The position numbers and the translations under genes are program-made. This document shows, one piece after another, positions 32,711 through 43,620 of a stretch of DNA of 64,000 bases. Each line of letters starts with the position of its first letter. Within the stretch, counting starts at the first letter, position 1. The notes below the pieces were generated by a model. It ran no database searches, had not been told where the DNA came from, and saw only the letters and a list, made by a program, of their open reading frames with translations. The stretch covers positions 1,178,372 to 1,242,371 of the forward strand of contig QANY01004802.1 of NCBI GenBank assembly GCA_003255025.1, in the 5' to 3' direction. This DNA comes from Datisca glomerata (lineage: Eukaryota; Streptophyta; Magnoliopsida; Cucurbitales; Datiscaceae).

Positions 32711-34402
32711 CACTACTATAGATTCTATTTTTCACGGCGTTGGTGTAGAAACATATAGGATGCTTCTGAGATAATCGGACGAGTTAAATTTAATAGTTAC
32801 AATAAATTTTTCAATTGCAGCAAGTAAGAGAACAACACCAAAAGAATAGAGTGATGAATATATATAATCATAGATTATCTCGTAAAAGATACGCAAAATT
32901 GGAGGAAGAGTTAGGTAAAGATTATTAATTTCTTTAGAACTTAATACTCATTGCCAAATAACTATGTATTTGTTACTGACCTATATTATTGCATATGATA
33001 GCAAAAAGAAAGAGGTATCAATGAGCTAATAGAACAACATTGTGGAAGCATGCCCATATCGACAAAAAAAGAAGCCGCAAGGATGAGACCGTTGAAGAAA
33101 AAGTCATGTAAGTGTATTTAATTCATTGATTTCGAATTAGTTATAACCATTTGGTAAATGAGTTTTGGTTATTATTTTTATATTATAGTTCTTTGAAGAA
33201 CTTAAGGTAGCAAGGACATTCTCACCATGGCTTTGGATATTCCCGAGCATGGTAGACGAGTAAGGGGTTTGGGGCATTTTGTGTCTCCAACCATATATTT
33301 TAAACTTCCGAGACACAACTCAAAAGTTGAAATTAAGAAAAAAAAATTATGCAAGTGTGTAGGCAAATTGTAAATGAGGAGAATTTAAAATGGAGTGTCA
33401 AATTTAAGGATTTAGAACAAGAGAAACTTAAAAGTGATCCTAAGATAACTTCTCCATCGGACAAGGTAAGTTGTTTAGGACATCAGGATGGGCTTTCTAT
33501 GACAACAAAGATGTAAAGCTATGGTTCGATAACATATAAACTTGATTTGCTTTCTTAGTGAATATATTCATGCATACACATACTCACAATATTTTAAAAT
33601 ATTTTAGAAAATTGCTTGTGAATATTGACGATGAGATCATTGTGCATGACACTATTATCGACTCAACAAGCGATGGTGTTCCGGTAGGAGAGGAGAATGT
33701 ACGTGTTTATTTATTTAGATATGATTCATGATGCACCTCTATCTATTCTAGTTCAGGATGAGTTGCAGACTATGGGACAGGCTGTGGGATGTTATGCCCT
33801 GACCTGAATATCTAGTTAAATTTATGGAGGTAATCCTTTTATGTGTCTATTAGTAAACTGTAAGTTATAAAACTTTTATATGAAACACATTTCCTTTGTA
33901 TTCAAGAGAAATCTCAAAAGAAGAAATCTCTGATGAAGACTATTACATAAAACCTACCGATTACAGATATTTCACGACAGGGATTCACTATCGAATATAA
34001 GACAATCATTTTTGGTTATGAGGCTAGAACGACACAGCTGATATCATCCAGTTTTGTGAGATGCCCAAGATATCAAGTAGTATAGTGTCATCGTATATCG
34101 AGTAAGATGCCTAATAATATTCGCGAGGTGTTTGTAGAACTATTCATGATGGTTTGTAGACAAACCATTGTCTTATATTCACAATGGTGACTGTTACCAT
34201 TATCGTGGATATAATCATGGATAAGATGCTTGATCGTCGTAAAAAATCAACCCTCACAAAAAATTAATCTTTTCTACGACATTTTTTTAAAACGACGGTG
34301 GATCAACTGTCGGCAATTCATTTTTACGACGGTGGATCACCTGTCGTCATTCTTTTTTCCGACAGGGAATCCCTGTCGTGAAAAATTCATTTTGTAGTTG
34401 TG
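32711..34402 (+). mobile_element. CACTA element with coding remnants, closed, TSD GAA
   Basis: Left end CACTACTATAGATTC...TTTTTCACG; the right end read inward is CACAACTACAAAATG...TTTTTCACG. The GAA duplication is at 32708-32710 and 34403-34405. Right-side subterminal repeats of ACGAC/GTCGT type (34,230-34,385) are dense. Unlike the other two closed elements, the interior (about 32,840-33,990) is made of protein-like exon pieces, so this is a deletion derivative of an autonomous copy. Confidence 0.88.
32840..33990 (+). pseudogene. CACTA-encoded protein remnant
   Basis: Exon-like pieces separated by T-rich introns: HRLSRKRYAKLEEEL near 32,870; GINELIEQHCGSMPIST near 33,015; a charged stretch near 33,380-33,470 (KWSVKFKDLEQEKLK); and LQTMGQAVGCYAL near 33,765. 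The composition and the order of Lys/Glu-rich helices suit the DNA-binding or accessory proteins of plant CACTA elements. I cannot say whether this is the transposase itself. Frameshifts and stops make it non-functional. Confidence 0.5.
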
Positions 34403-34405
34403 GAA

Positions 34406-35095
34406 CCTCTCACCAAACAATTCCTTGGCATCAATTCACTATTCAAGTTTCCAACGACGAAGAAGCTGCCAGCATTCTATAGCTATGATCGTAGCTAAGG
34501 AGGATGTAAGAAGAGATCATCAATGAAAAGAAAAAGAAAAAGGCCTGAGAAGATAAGAATAAGGATATCAGAATACGAGAGGATAAAACTCTAAAGAGAA
34601 TTAATAGAGCAAGGAATCAAAGAGCGCAAATGACATATAACTACTAATAATAAATATTACTGACTATTTTAGGTAATGAGGTTGGCTTTGTGAGTATGTG
34701 GTTTAATTTGAGCTTTTAAGTCTGGAGTTTTTAGCCGAACATACTATGTAGAAAATCTATTTCACAAAATAGCAAGTAATATTTATATTTAATATTTTAG
34801 CCCATAACTAAAATAGCCAACAAAGAAGCAATATAAATACAATTATATATGAAATGATATAGATAAGTAAATTGACATGAAAATTCAAAATTGAAAATAT
34901 TGTAGAAATTTTCACCTCAAAAAACAGAAAGTGTAGCTGGTAAGAAAATTAAAATTGAAAAAAGTCTAAAAATATTGTACAAACATGTTAATACCCATAA
35001 ATAGCCGTATGCTTGACACTTGTTCAAAAAATAAAGAAAGTAAATAATTGAGATAAAGATAAACTCTTAAATGAAGGGATTTGTTTTTACAGAAA
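34406..35095. other. AT-rich stretch, no supported gene
   Basis: One A/G-rich run (34,500-34,620). No gene, RNA gene or element end is seen. Confidence 0.4.
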
Positions 35096-35099
35096 AACT

Positions 35100-36110
35100 C
35101 AATTCCATTAAAGGATGAAACAAGTACAGTAGGATCTAAATAAGAGAAGCATACAACAGAACCAAAACCTCAAGAAACAGCCCAGAATCACCACAAGAAA
35201 AGCAAAGTACAGGATTAAATAGGTAAAGATTCCTTCGCCAGATTTTCACCTAGCCAGAGAGGAGGACGAGATCCAAAATCACTGCTGTAACAATGAAAAT
35301 CAGCTCTATCAGCTATCAGTTTAGCAGAAATATTCACCTCATCTCTAACCAAAATGAAAACAGCAGATAAGCAGTCATATAATTCTTTAAAAGCATCATT
35401 AATACACTGAAAATTAGATTGAGAAGAATGGCACAGAGTCCACAAATCCTCATTGGAGACTTCCACTTTTATGTTGAGAAGGAATAAAGCATTCAATGAT
35501 CTAATGCCTTCAATAGCTGTGCTGCACTCAAAGCTGAAATGTAGGTAGAGGAATTGAGTGGACAAACCCAACCTCCTCTAATATACTCTCTTGAATTATC
35601 TCTACAAACCCAACTTCCTGACATTTTTTGCAGAGTGAAGTTAAAAGAGCAATTTATATTAAGATTGACAGCATCTTTTCCAGGAGGGAACTGATAATTT
35701 CTATTTCTGAGATCGAGGAATTTGTAGTTGTTCCCATATCTGTGTTTTTTAGGAGTCCTGTTGTAGTTGGTGAGCATAGGAGAACCTTCCTTAGATTCTT
35801 TTGCCTGCAGAAATTCTTTCAAGGCAGATTCCCATCTCCTAAGAGAAAGCTCAAGAGAAGGGGAGATACCTTTAAATACATACTCATTCCGAGCTAATCA
35901 TAACCACCAAATATCATAAGCAAGGGATCTTAGGAATTGTGTCTGATCGGGTAAGAGGCAAGATTTACGGATAAGAAATTTCCAAATTGAAAAGAACGAA
36001 TTACCTGGGATCGTATCTATTTTGAGGTGTAAGTTTGATGCAAACCAAAAGGCCTTAGTTAAGAGGTCTGATCTAGCTCTCAATTTCCATCTTCCTTAAG
36101 AGGTGTGATC
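35100..36110 (-). pseudogene. LINE 3' end with RNase H-like domain
   Basis: Right to left: the tail of the zf-RVT region (KAFWFASNLHLKIDTIPG, about 36,060), a linker (SALKEFLQAKE and following), then an RNase H domain of the plant LINE type (AVNLNINCSFNF ... WVCRDNSREYIRGGWVC) and its C-terminal half (35571-35215). The first catalytic residue, Asp in the family (V-D-G/A-S-F), is Asn here. At least two frame changes separate the pieces. The 3' untranslated region probably ends near 35,060-35,100. The rest of ORF2 is absent, as expected for a 5'-truncated LINE. Confidence 0.75.
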
Positions 36111-36425
36111 TGGCGCTTGATTTCCATCTTCCCCAAGAGGTCTGATCTGGCATCCTAATTCTGTTCTCGCTAGGGGGTCCGGTCTGGAGCTTCGAATTCT
36201 ATTTTAGCTACAAGATCTGATCTAGAGCTTGGTTTCCGCTTTCGCTACAATATCTTATCTGGAGCTTGGTTTCCGCTTTCGTTACAATATCTGATCTGGA
36301 GCTTGGTTTCCGCTTTCGCTACAAGATCTAATCTGGAGCTTGGTTTCCATCTTTGCTAAAAGGTCCGATCTGGCGCTCGGTTTCATTCTCACTAGGGGGT
36401 CTTCTTTGACGCTTCAGATTCTGTT
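36060..36425. repeat. Tandem array, 37-bp unit
   Basis: Unit CTGATCTGGAGCTTGGTTTC followed by CGCTTTCGCTACAAGAT, about nine copies. The central four (36,200-36,350) are nearly identical and the outer ones diverged (TCTGATCTGGC...). No gene. Confidence 0.9.
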
Positions 36426-36429
36426 ATGA

Positions 36430-37160
36430 CATTTTGACTCTCCCCAGTCATTTCTTTCGTCGCTTCCCATCCTTGTGCTCAGGTTTAATAGCCGTTATTT
36501 ACCTTTTTGTCAGAACACGCAAAACAAATTTTCCAAACAACTATTTAACATGCCGTTGTTAACCTTCTCATTGAGAATGCAACTGCCAACCCTTCTATTG
36601 AAGATGTTGCCGCTGATGCAATCATATTCTGTTGTATCTTTTTGTAATTTTTCTTTTCTTCCAGACATTGCAAATTTTCTTTTTCCTTTAATTGTAGTTC
36701 TTTTTCCGTTGTCACTTTTTTCCATTCACAGGAACTGGTTTGTTTGAAGATGACTTCTAGTCTTCTTTTGAGAACAACTATTGACTGTGAAGTTCCTCCA
36801 GTTTCCTTTTGTTACAAGCTCATTGATAGAATTTTCTCATTTTCTTTAATACAGGCTCATTGATAGAGTTTATCCCATTTCTTCAGTTTTCTTTTCTTTC
36901 TCTCATAGGTTAAGATCTGTGATAAGAATGTTGTACAATAACAATAACATAATAATTTATTGAAATGAGTAAGAGTGTACCATTTCATAATTTCATTGCA
37001 GGAGTTTGAGTTTGATGTCCTACTTCATTGATTGAATTTCTCTTGCTTCCTTGTTTTTCGTTTTCCTTATCTTGTTTTGTTTTTTTTCCTTTGTACTTCA
37101 GCTTCAATCAATATAAATACTCTGTTTGTGCAATTGTTCTTCTATTGAACTCTCTTTTTG
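36430..37160. other. T-rich spacer between tandem arrays
   Basis: A hydrophobic frame (36475-36747) has no recognisable content. An ATTGATAGA(A/G)TTT phrase recurs at about 36,820, 36,855 and 37,030, so this stretch too is loosely repetitive. Confidence 0.5.
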
Positions 37161-37164
37161 TTGT

Positions 37165-37870
37165 ATTGCTTTTTCAAGGACTTAGATTCAAATAAAGAAC
37201 CTCGACCCCATCTTTATTCTGAGAGAATGAATTACGAACTGTCGTTTTCTTTTGAGAGAAGGAATTAGGTTTAAATAAAAAACCATGACCCCATTTCTGC
37301 TTTAAGAAGGACTTATGAACTGCTTGTTTTCTTTTGAGATGAGGACTTAGATTCAAATAAAGAACTATGACCCCATTTTTACTTTCCTCATTCTGGGAGA
37401 ATGTCTCACGAACTGTCTGCTCCCAAAGACTTAGGTTCAAATAAAAAACCATGGCCCCATCTTCATTCTGAGAATATGACTTATGAACTATCATTTTCTT
37501 TTGAGAGAATTACTTAGGTTTAAATAAAAAACCATAGCCCCGTTTTCGCTTTAGGAGAGACTTACGAACTGCCTATTTTCAAGGATTTAGGTTCAAATAA
37601 AGAACCATGACCTCGTCTTCATTCTGAGAGAAAGAATTACGAACTGCCCATTTTTTTGGAGGAGGACATAGGTCCAAATAAAGAACCATAGCCTCATTTT
37701 TATTTTGAGAGGGACTTACGAACTGCCTATTTTCTTTTAAGAGGAGGACTTAGGTTCAAATAAAGAACCATTACCTCATTTTTTTTTCTTCTGAGAACGG
37801 CATCCGTAGACACTCGTAAGGACTTAGGCTCTTTCTGCGGAACCATGGCCCCATTTTGATTTACTACCAG
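37165..37870. repeat. Tandem array, about 83-bp unit
   Basis: GGACTTAGGTTCAAATAAAG and variants start near 37178, 37260, 37346, 37428, 37508, 37583, 37666 and 37747, followed each time by AACCATGACCCC. Two or three further units reappear near 38,321, 38,402 and 38,478. The minus-strand frames (37174-37494, 38167-38504) read repeated GVMVLYLNLSP-like phrases and are repeat products. Confidence 0.9.
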
Positions 37871-37899
37871 TTCATCGATAGAGTCTTTCTTGTTTCCTT

Positions 37900-38180
37900 T
37901 CTTTTCTTCCGCTTCTTTTTCCTTTCTTTTCTCGCTTCCCGTTCTAAAATGTTGAAGCCGCGAGCTTCCTTTACTTGACTTTTCTTTTATAGACCTTTTC
38001 TTTCTTTTCTACCTTTCTTTACTCAACTCAGCCTTTTTTTCTCAGCTTTTCTTTTCTCGGCTTTTTTTTCTTCCTTTCTTTACTCAACCCAACCTTTCTT
38101 TTCTCAGCTTTTCTTTTCTAGGCTTTTCTTTTCTTCCTTTCTTTACTCAGCTCAGCTTTTCTTTTCTCAGCTTTTCTTCT
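37900..38180. repeat. Pyrimidine-rich repeats (CTTTTCTTTTCTC)
   Basis: TCAGCTTTTCTTTTCTCGGC and TTCCTTTCTTTACTCAACCC recur three to four times with a period near 60-65 bp. Confidence 0.8.
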
Positions 38181-38259
38181 GATCTGAAGTTCTCTCCTCA
38201 ACTTTTTTTTGGAGTTCGTCCATTCTCGTTGCTCTGTTCTCAACCTTTGTCCATCTCGA

Positions 38260-38915
38260 CTTGTGTTTCAGTTCCTTTTGAGAGTATGACTTATGTGTTG
38301 TCATTTTCTTTTGAGATGAGAACTTAGGTTCAAATAAAGAACCATGACCCCGTTTACATTTCTGTATTCTGGGAGAATGTCCCACAAACTGTCTACTTCC
38401 AAGGACTTAGGTTCAAATAAAGAACCATGACCCTGTCTTGATTTCCTTCTGAGAACGACGTACATAGATGCTCCCAAGGACTTAGGCTCCGTCAGTGGAA
38501 CCATGACCCCGTTTTGACTTCCTTATGAGAGTGGACTTATGAATTGCCCCTCCGAAGGACTTACGCCCTTAGTTCCTTCTGAGAGTAGGACTTATGAATT
38601 GCCCCTCCCAATGACTTACGCCCTTAGTTCCTTCTGAGAATAGGATTTATGAATTGCCCCTCCCAAGGACTTACGCCATTTGTTCCATCTGAGAGTATGA
38701 CTTATGAATTGTCTCTCCCAAGGACTTATTCCCTTAGTTCCTTATGAAAGTAAGACTTGTGAACTTCCCCTCCCAATGACTTATGCCATTAGTTCCTTCT
38801 GAGAGCAGGACTTACGAATTACCCCTCCCAAGGACTTACACCCTTAGTTCCTTCTGAGAGTAGGACTTACGAATTGCCCCTCCCAAGGACTTACGCCCTT
38901 ATTTCTATTGTTGTT
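38260..38915. repeat. Tandem array, about 54-bp unit
   Basis: From 38,510, seven or eight units of GAGAGTAGGACTTATGAATT followed by GCCCCTCCCAAGGACTTACGCCCTTAGTTCCTTCT. The unit shares the GGACTT phrase with the 83-bp array, so one family probably arose from the other. Confidence 0.9.
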
Positions 38916-38959
38916 GAAGGAGAGATAAATTTGACGCCAAGTATTTATTTTTTAAGCAG

Positions 38960-40265
38960 TCTGCACATTATCATGCCATCAGTTTTCATTGAAAATTCCA
39001 AATTGAATTCCATGAAATTCTTCAAAAAGTTGATTTTCATATGCTTCCAATGATATATAATTCACCATTTAATTGGGTCCCAGTCGATACAGTTTAATTA
39101 ATGAATTTGACCATTCCGTGTAATAAGCTTTCCTGAACACCCTTCACGAAAATTTTCACAACTTTTGTTCGGGAGGTCTGAATCAAGTTCTGCAAAATTT
39201 GTGAGTTTTGATCGAAATCTCCAAATTGAATTTCATAAAATACTCCAATAAGTAGACTTTTATAAATTTTTGATGATGTAAGGTTCACCGTGTAGTTGGC
39301 TTCCGGAAAATATAGTTTAATTTCTGAAATTGACCGTTCTGCATATTGTGCTTTCTTGAACAGCCTTCACAAAAATTGTCATAACTTTTACTCGAGAGCT
39401 CCAAATCAAGTTTTTCTTGAATAACACCAACGAGACCTGTCATAACTTTTGTTTGAGAACTTCGAATTGATTTTTGTGAAATTCTTCACAAAGTAGATTT
39501 CCGTATCTTTCTGTTGATATAAGATTCGTCATGTAGTTAACCCCCAATAAATGCAGTTTAATTTCTGAATTCAAGGTTCTGGATAATCTATTTTCCTAAG
39601 CAGCCTCCACGAGAATTGTCATAATATTTTCTAAGAACTCCAAATCAAGTTCTGCAAAATTCTTCAAGAAGTAGACATCTATATATTTCTAACGATATAT
39701 TATTTGCTATCTAATAATATATAAATTGATATAGTCTAAAAATTAAACTTAAAAAGCATTTATAGGTTTACTTTCTTGAATGGCACCAACAAAATTTACC
39801 ATAACTTTTGATCAGGAGTTTCAAATTGATTTTCGTAAAAAATTTCATAAAGCAGATTTCCCTATCTTTCCGTTGATATAAGATTTTCCATGTAATTGAC
39901 TCCTACTATATTGAGTTTAGTTTATGAAGTTGACCATTCCACATATTCTACTTTCTCGAACTGCCTTCACGTAATCATCATAACTTTTTTGTTGTGAGCT
40001 CCATCAATTCTGTAAAATTCTTCAGGAAGTAAATCTCTATATCTTCATAATAATATATGATTCTCCATGTGCTCAGCTCCCAATTGATACAGTATAATTT
40101 CCAAAATTTACTATTCTGCGTAATTTTTATTTCTGAACAGCTTATATAAAACTGCCATAACTTTTGTCTCGAAGTTCTAAATTGAGTTCCAAAAAATTCC
40201 TCAAGAAGCTAATTCCGTATTTTTCAAATGATGTATGATTTATATTATAGTTCTCATTTGTTCTC
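38960..40265. repeat. Tandem array, about 180-bp unit, diverged
   Basis: The phrase (GTAGTTGGCTCCCAATA)...CAGTTTAATTTCTGAAATTG recurs near 39,074, 39,291, 39,534, 39,712, 39,893 and 40,070. Later spacings are 177-181 bp and earlier ones 217-243 bp. Each unit also holds CAAAATTCTTCAAGAAGTAG and GTCATAACTTTTG. A unit near 180 bp is a common satellite monomer length. No gene is seen. Confidence 0.85.
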
Positions 40266-41090
40266 TTCAGTTAAAACGCCGAATTTGATTTGATATGTAA
40301 TGGTTTCTACATCAAAGACCACCCTGGTAAGATGATCGAGCGTTAAGTTGGCCGAGTTAAATACGTTATTTTTAGTGTCTCGAGTTAGATACATGATCTA
40401 AAAAAAGATATTTTGGTTTGATAATGTTTAATAACTCAAATCAATTTAGACATGGCATAATAAATTATTTTCACGATGCTCGATTATGAGATAGTGTCAT
40501 GCTAATGTTTATTTGGTATAACTATCAATATGAGTATATTAGCCGATCCAATCATTATAAATGTGATTTACGCTAACACATGTTAAGCATGATCATATGC
40601 ACTTAAATTTCGAGATTATGCATCAAATAATATTGACATTTTTAATGGATAAAACGACATATTTAAGAGAAGCAAAGTAAATAAAAAGTGAATACTTAAC
40701 TTTGAGTTCAATGTATTTTTGTAAATGTCATTTGTAAGTTCTGGATATCGTTGCTTGCTTTGAAAGCTCATGGATCAAATCCCACAATTTTAATGGAGAT
40801 CATCGATGTAACTCTTGATTTTCAGAAAATATGCATATCCGAGCTATAATGTCTGCATCTGAATCTTGAAATTCGTTCCTTGTCCAATATTATTGATGCA
40901 AATAATTGCATTATTTTTCTGACATTAAGAGCACATCAAATAGTGTGTAAATTAATCGAAGAGAATTTTTGCGTTAAGTAATAAATAATACTTAAACAAA
41001 TCTTCCCTTTAATATTGTACTGATTGTTTGGTAATCAGCTCTGCATCAATTATTTTATTCTGAGGAAAGCTTGTTGGACATGGATTAAAT
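40266..41090. other. AT-rich stretch, no supported gene
   Basis: No recognisable frame or boundary. May belong to the same large repeat-rich element as its neighbours. Confidence 0.4.
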
Positions 41091-41094
41091 CTGT

Positions 41095-41480
41095 AAAATG
41101 TGGCTTATGAAGAGCATTGGGCTAGGAGCTAAGCTTCATGAGGAGTTGAGGCTTAGGCTGCCTTTGTGGATAGGTCGTGGAGGAAAGACCTTGGACGCGA
41201 GTGCTGACCTGGTGAAGGGCCCAGCGCCAAGCCGTAGGTTGCTTAGGTCACGGGTCAACCCGCGAGTCGCGCTCATGATCGACGGGCCACGCGTTTGTGG
41301 ATTCTTTGGCTGGTCCGTGGGCCAATAGCGGCTTTCTATTGGGCTGACTTCATAAACATCGGGGTTATTGATCGGCTGGGTCTACCCGAAAATTGGAAAC
41401 AGGTTTGATAAAAAGATCTCCGCCGCTGACGGCACGTAGTGGCGCGTGCGGCGAATATCGACACGTTTTGTGTAGATCTG
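41095..41480. other. GC-rich patch
   Basis: Base composition is clearly richer in G and C than anything around it (for example 41,190-41,300). The 76-codon plus-strand frame (41098-41328) is open throughout but has no known match that I recognise. On the minus strand it would be leader sequence downstream of the LTR-like segment at 41,970. Confidence 0.45.
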
Positions 41481-41573
41481 AGTTTCATTTTATTTGGAAA
41501 ATGGGGGTGGTTTCATGGCAACCCTGTCGACTCTGACGGTTATTCTTGGTGTGTTGCTGGTTGTTTCTCGTAA

Positions 41574-41888
41574 CTATTCCATCAGATCCGACAGTTGAGG
41601 TAGTTCTTGATGGTTTTTTCTTTGTCGATGTTCCGGTGATGGAAGTTTTCGCGGTAGTGACGTTTCATTGGCAGCGATGTGTTCCTCGCGGTTGGTGATG
41701 ACGGCGGCACCCACTACGACAATTTTCCAGATTCGATCGCCAGTGAATAACATTAGTATTTTTTTAAATAATAATAATCGTACAAAATATATAAACCGAT
41801 CGAATATGTAATAAATGAAATTACCGTTCTTCACTTTTGGTTTTGTAGCCGCTTCCGATTCCGTTTCCGCTTCCGATTCCGTATCCAT
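41574..41888 (-). pseudogene. Leader-associated Glu/Ser-rich frame
   Basis: 104 codons starting MDTESEAETESEAATKPK about 80 bp downstream (minus strand) of a primer-site-like motif. The repeated GAAGCGGAAACG hexamers give the acidic start. It lies where the first frame of an LTR element would begin, but no gag domain is visible. Unrecognised. Confidence 0.3.
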
Positions 41889-41969
41889 TATAGAAAGGTT
41901 TGATTTGGTTTTGAGTGTTTTGGGAAGGGAATTCTTGAGTTTTTCTCATCTCTCAATAAAAGCACCAAA

Positions 41970-42480
41970 TGTAAAGAAAAAAATCCACTGTCTTTGAGAA
42001 TCGGTTATGAATTTCTTACATCATAATATAAAAATCAAGAGAATAATTTAGAGAGAGAAAATAATGACACCATGATTTACGTGGAAAACCCTTAAAATGA
42101 TGAAAAACCAAGGTGAGATTTTGATAGTATTTCAATATGAAAAAATGGTTTACAAGGTTAATGAGTGTTGAGATTTGTTGACCCCCATTTGAAGTTGCAT
42201 CTTGCCTATATTTATAGGTCTTCCATCAGTTACATAGATCTGATACAACTTATCTAATTCTATCTGAAAATATGATCAACAAAATATTCTCTGAGATCTA
42301 GCTTATCAACAATAACAATCAAGTGAATCTTGATCGTCTAATTAATCAAATGGTCTTTATTAGTTTCTCTTTGGATTGACACGTCAGTAATCCATGTATT
42401 TTCGTTTGATTTGTCGGTTCTCGTTTTATCTTCTCTTCGATGAAGTTTTCGATCTAGATATTGGCATGTGTCATATGAAA
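41970..42480 (-). mobile_element. LTR-like segment with TATA box and primer-site motif
   Basis: On the minus strand the segment has a TATA motif (CCTATAAATATAGG, 42205-42218) followed about 100 bp later by a leader that contains GGGTTTTCCACGTAAATCATG. It ends TTTACA, then TT, then TGGTGCTTTTATTGAG (primer-site position, 41952-41967). This layout recurs in plant LTR elements. The upper limit is uncertain and no second LTR or TSD was found, so the call stays tentative. Confidence 0.45.
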
Positions 42481-43611
42481 TTATTCATGTTCATACTCTA
42501 TTAATTTTTTTTTCCAATTTTATGTAATTTTCATAGATAAAATATTCAAAACGGAGTACATAAATATTAAACTAGATAAGCATTTGATTTTTTTAACAGA
42601 GTGAATAGGATATAAAAGTAATAGGCTACTACAAAAAATCGGTACAATAAATTGAAAATTTGAGCAATAATGATTTAAAAAATTAATAGGATAAAAAAAA
42701 TATTTGTTTCCTGAAACAAAGAACTGTTGCAATAATTGGTGTTAAATAAAAAAAATTATTTTAAGCAATTAGATATATTAATTGCTCAAAATATAAAGTT
42801 TGTTATATTTTGTTTATCAATTAATATTAATTATCTCAAAAAGTCTGTAATAAGAGTAGTAAATTATGCTCAAATCAAAATGGTTATAAACTTAGCTATA
42901 TTTAAAAAATGATTAAAAAGCCACAAAATCCATTTAGATTTCTAGGTTTTAAAATGTTTTTGGAATGACAACAAATGATCACTCATATGATTTTATACTT
43001 GCAAATTTAATACCTTAGCTATATATAATCTAGCACCTTCATTTGTGTTTTTTCCTAATCAACTTTAAGCTAATAAAAAATTACAACTATTATCCTTACA
43101 AAATGATGCGACGTTTAAAAAATTGTCACCTACGTTACACTTATTTCGTGTAATTATTATCAAATAAATATATCAACAACATATGGTATGTAAATAATCA
43201 TACAGATTAACATGTAAACAAATGTACGAGTTATGCGTTATTTATACCATTTTTTATATTTAAGTGCAACATATAGTTATATTGATTGTATATATAAACA
43301 TCAATTTATTCATGTAAATTTAATATTAGATTCATTATATATTTTTAAGATAGTCTTCTCATCTTCCATGTTATCTAAAATGATTAGCTAAATAGATAGT
43401 ATGTAGTTTCAGTGATAAAATTAGATGGTAAAATTTTAGATAATAATTATAATTAGGAGAAAAATCTTTAAAAGTTATAGTTTAAACAAAATGGTTGAAA
43501 AATTCTACATGTAATTTTTATGTTTGATTTTTTTTTTACCAAACCCAGAGAATTTTTTATTAACAAGAAAAGATTAAAATACATCATGGCGGTCTAAATT
43601 CACCTATAACA
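42481..43611. other. AT-rich stretch, no supported gene
   Basis: CTACTACAAAAAATCGG at 42,626 resembles a CACTA terminus but has no partner. Otherwise nothing was recognised. Confidence 0.4.
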
Positions 43612-43620
43612 AAGATTTAT

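Noticed and set aside
37174..38504. Minus-strand frames with repeated VLYLNLSP-like phrases
   Set aside because: Products of the 83-bp tandem array, not a repeat protein gene.
42626..42745. CACTA-like terminus CTACTACAAAAAATCGG
   Set aside because: No partner terminus, TSD or subterminal repeats were found.
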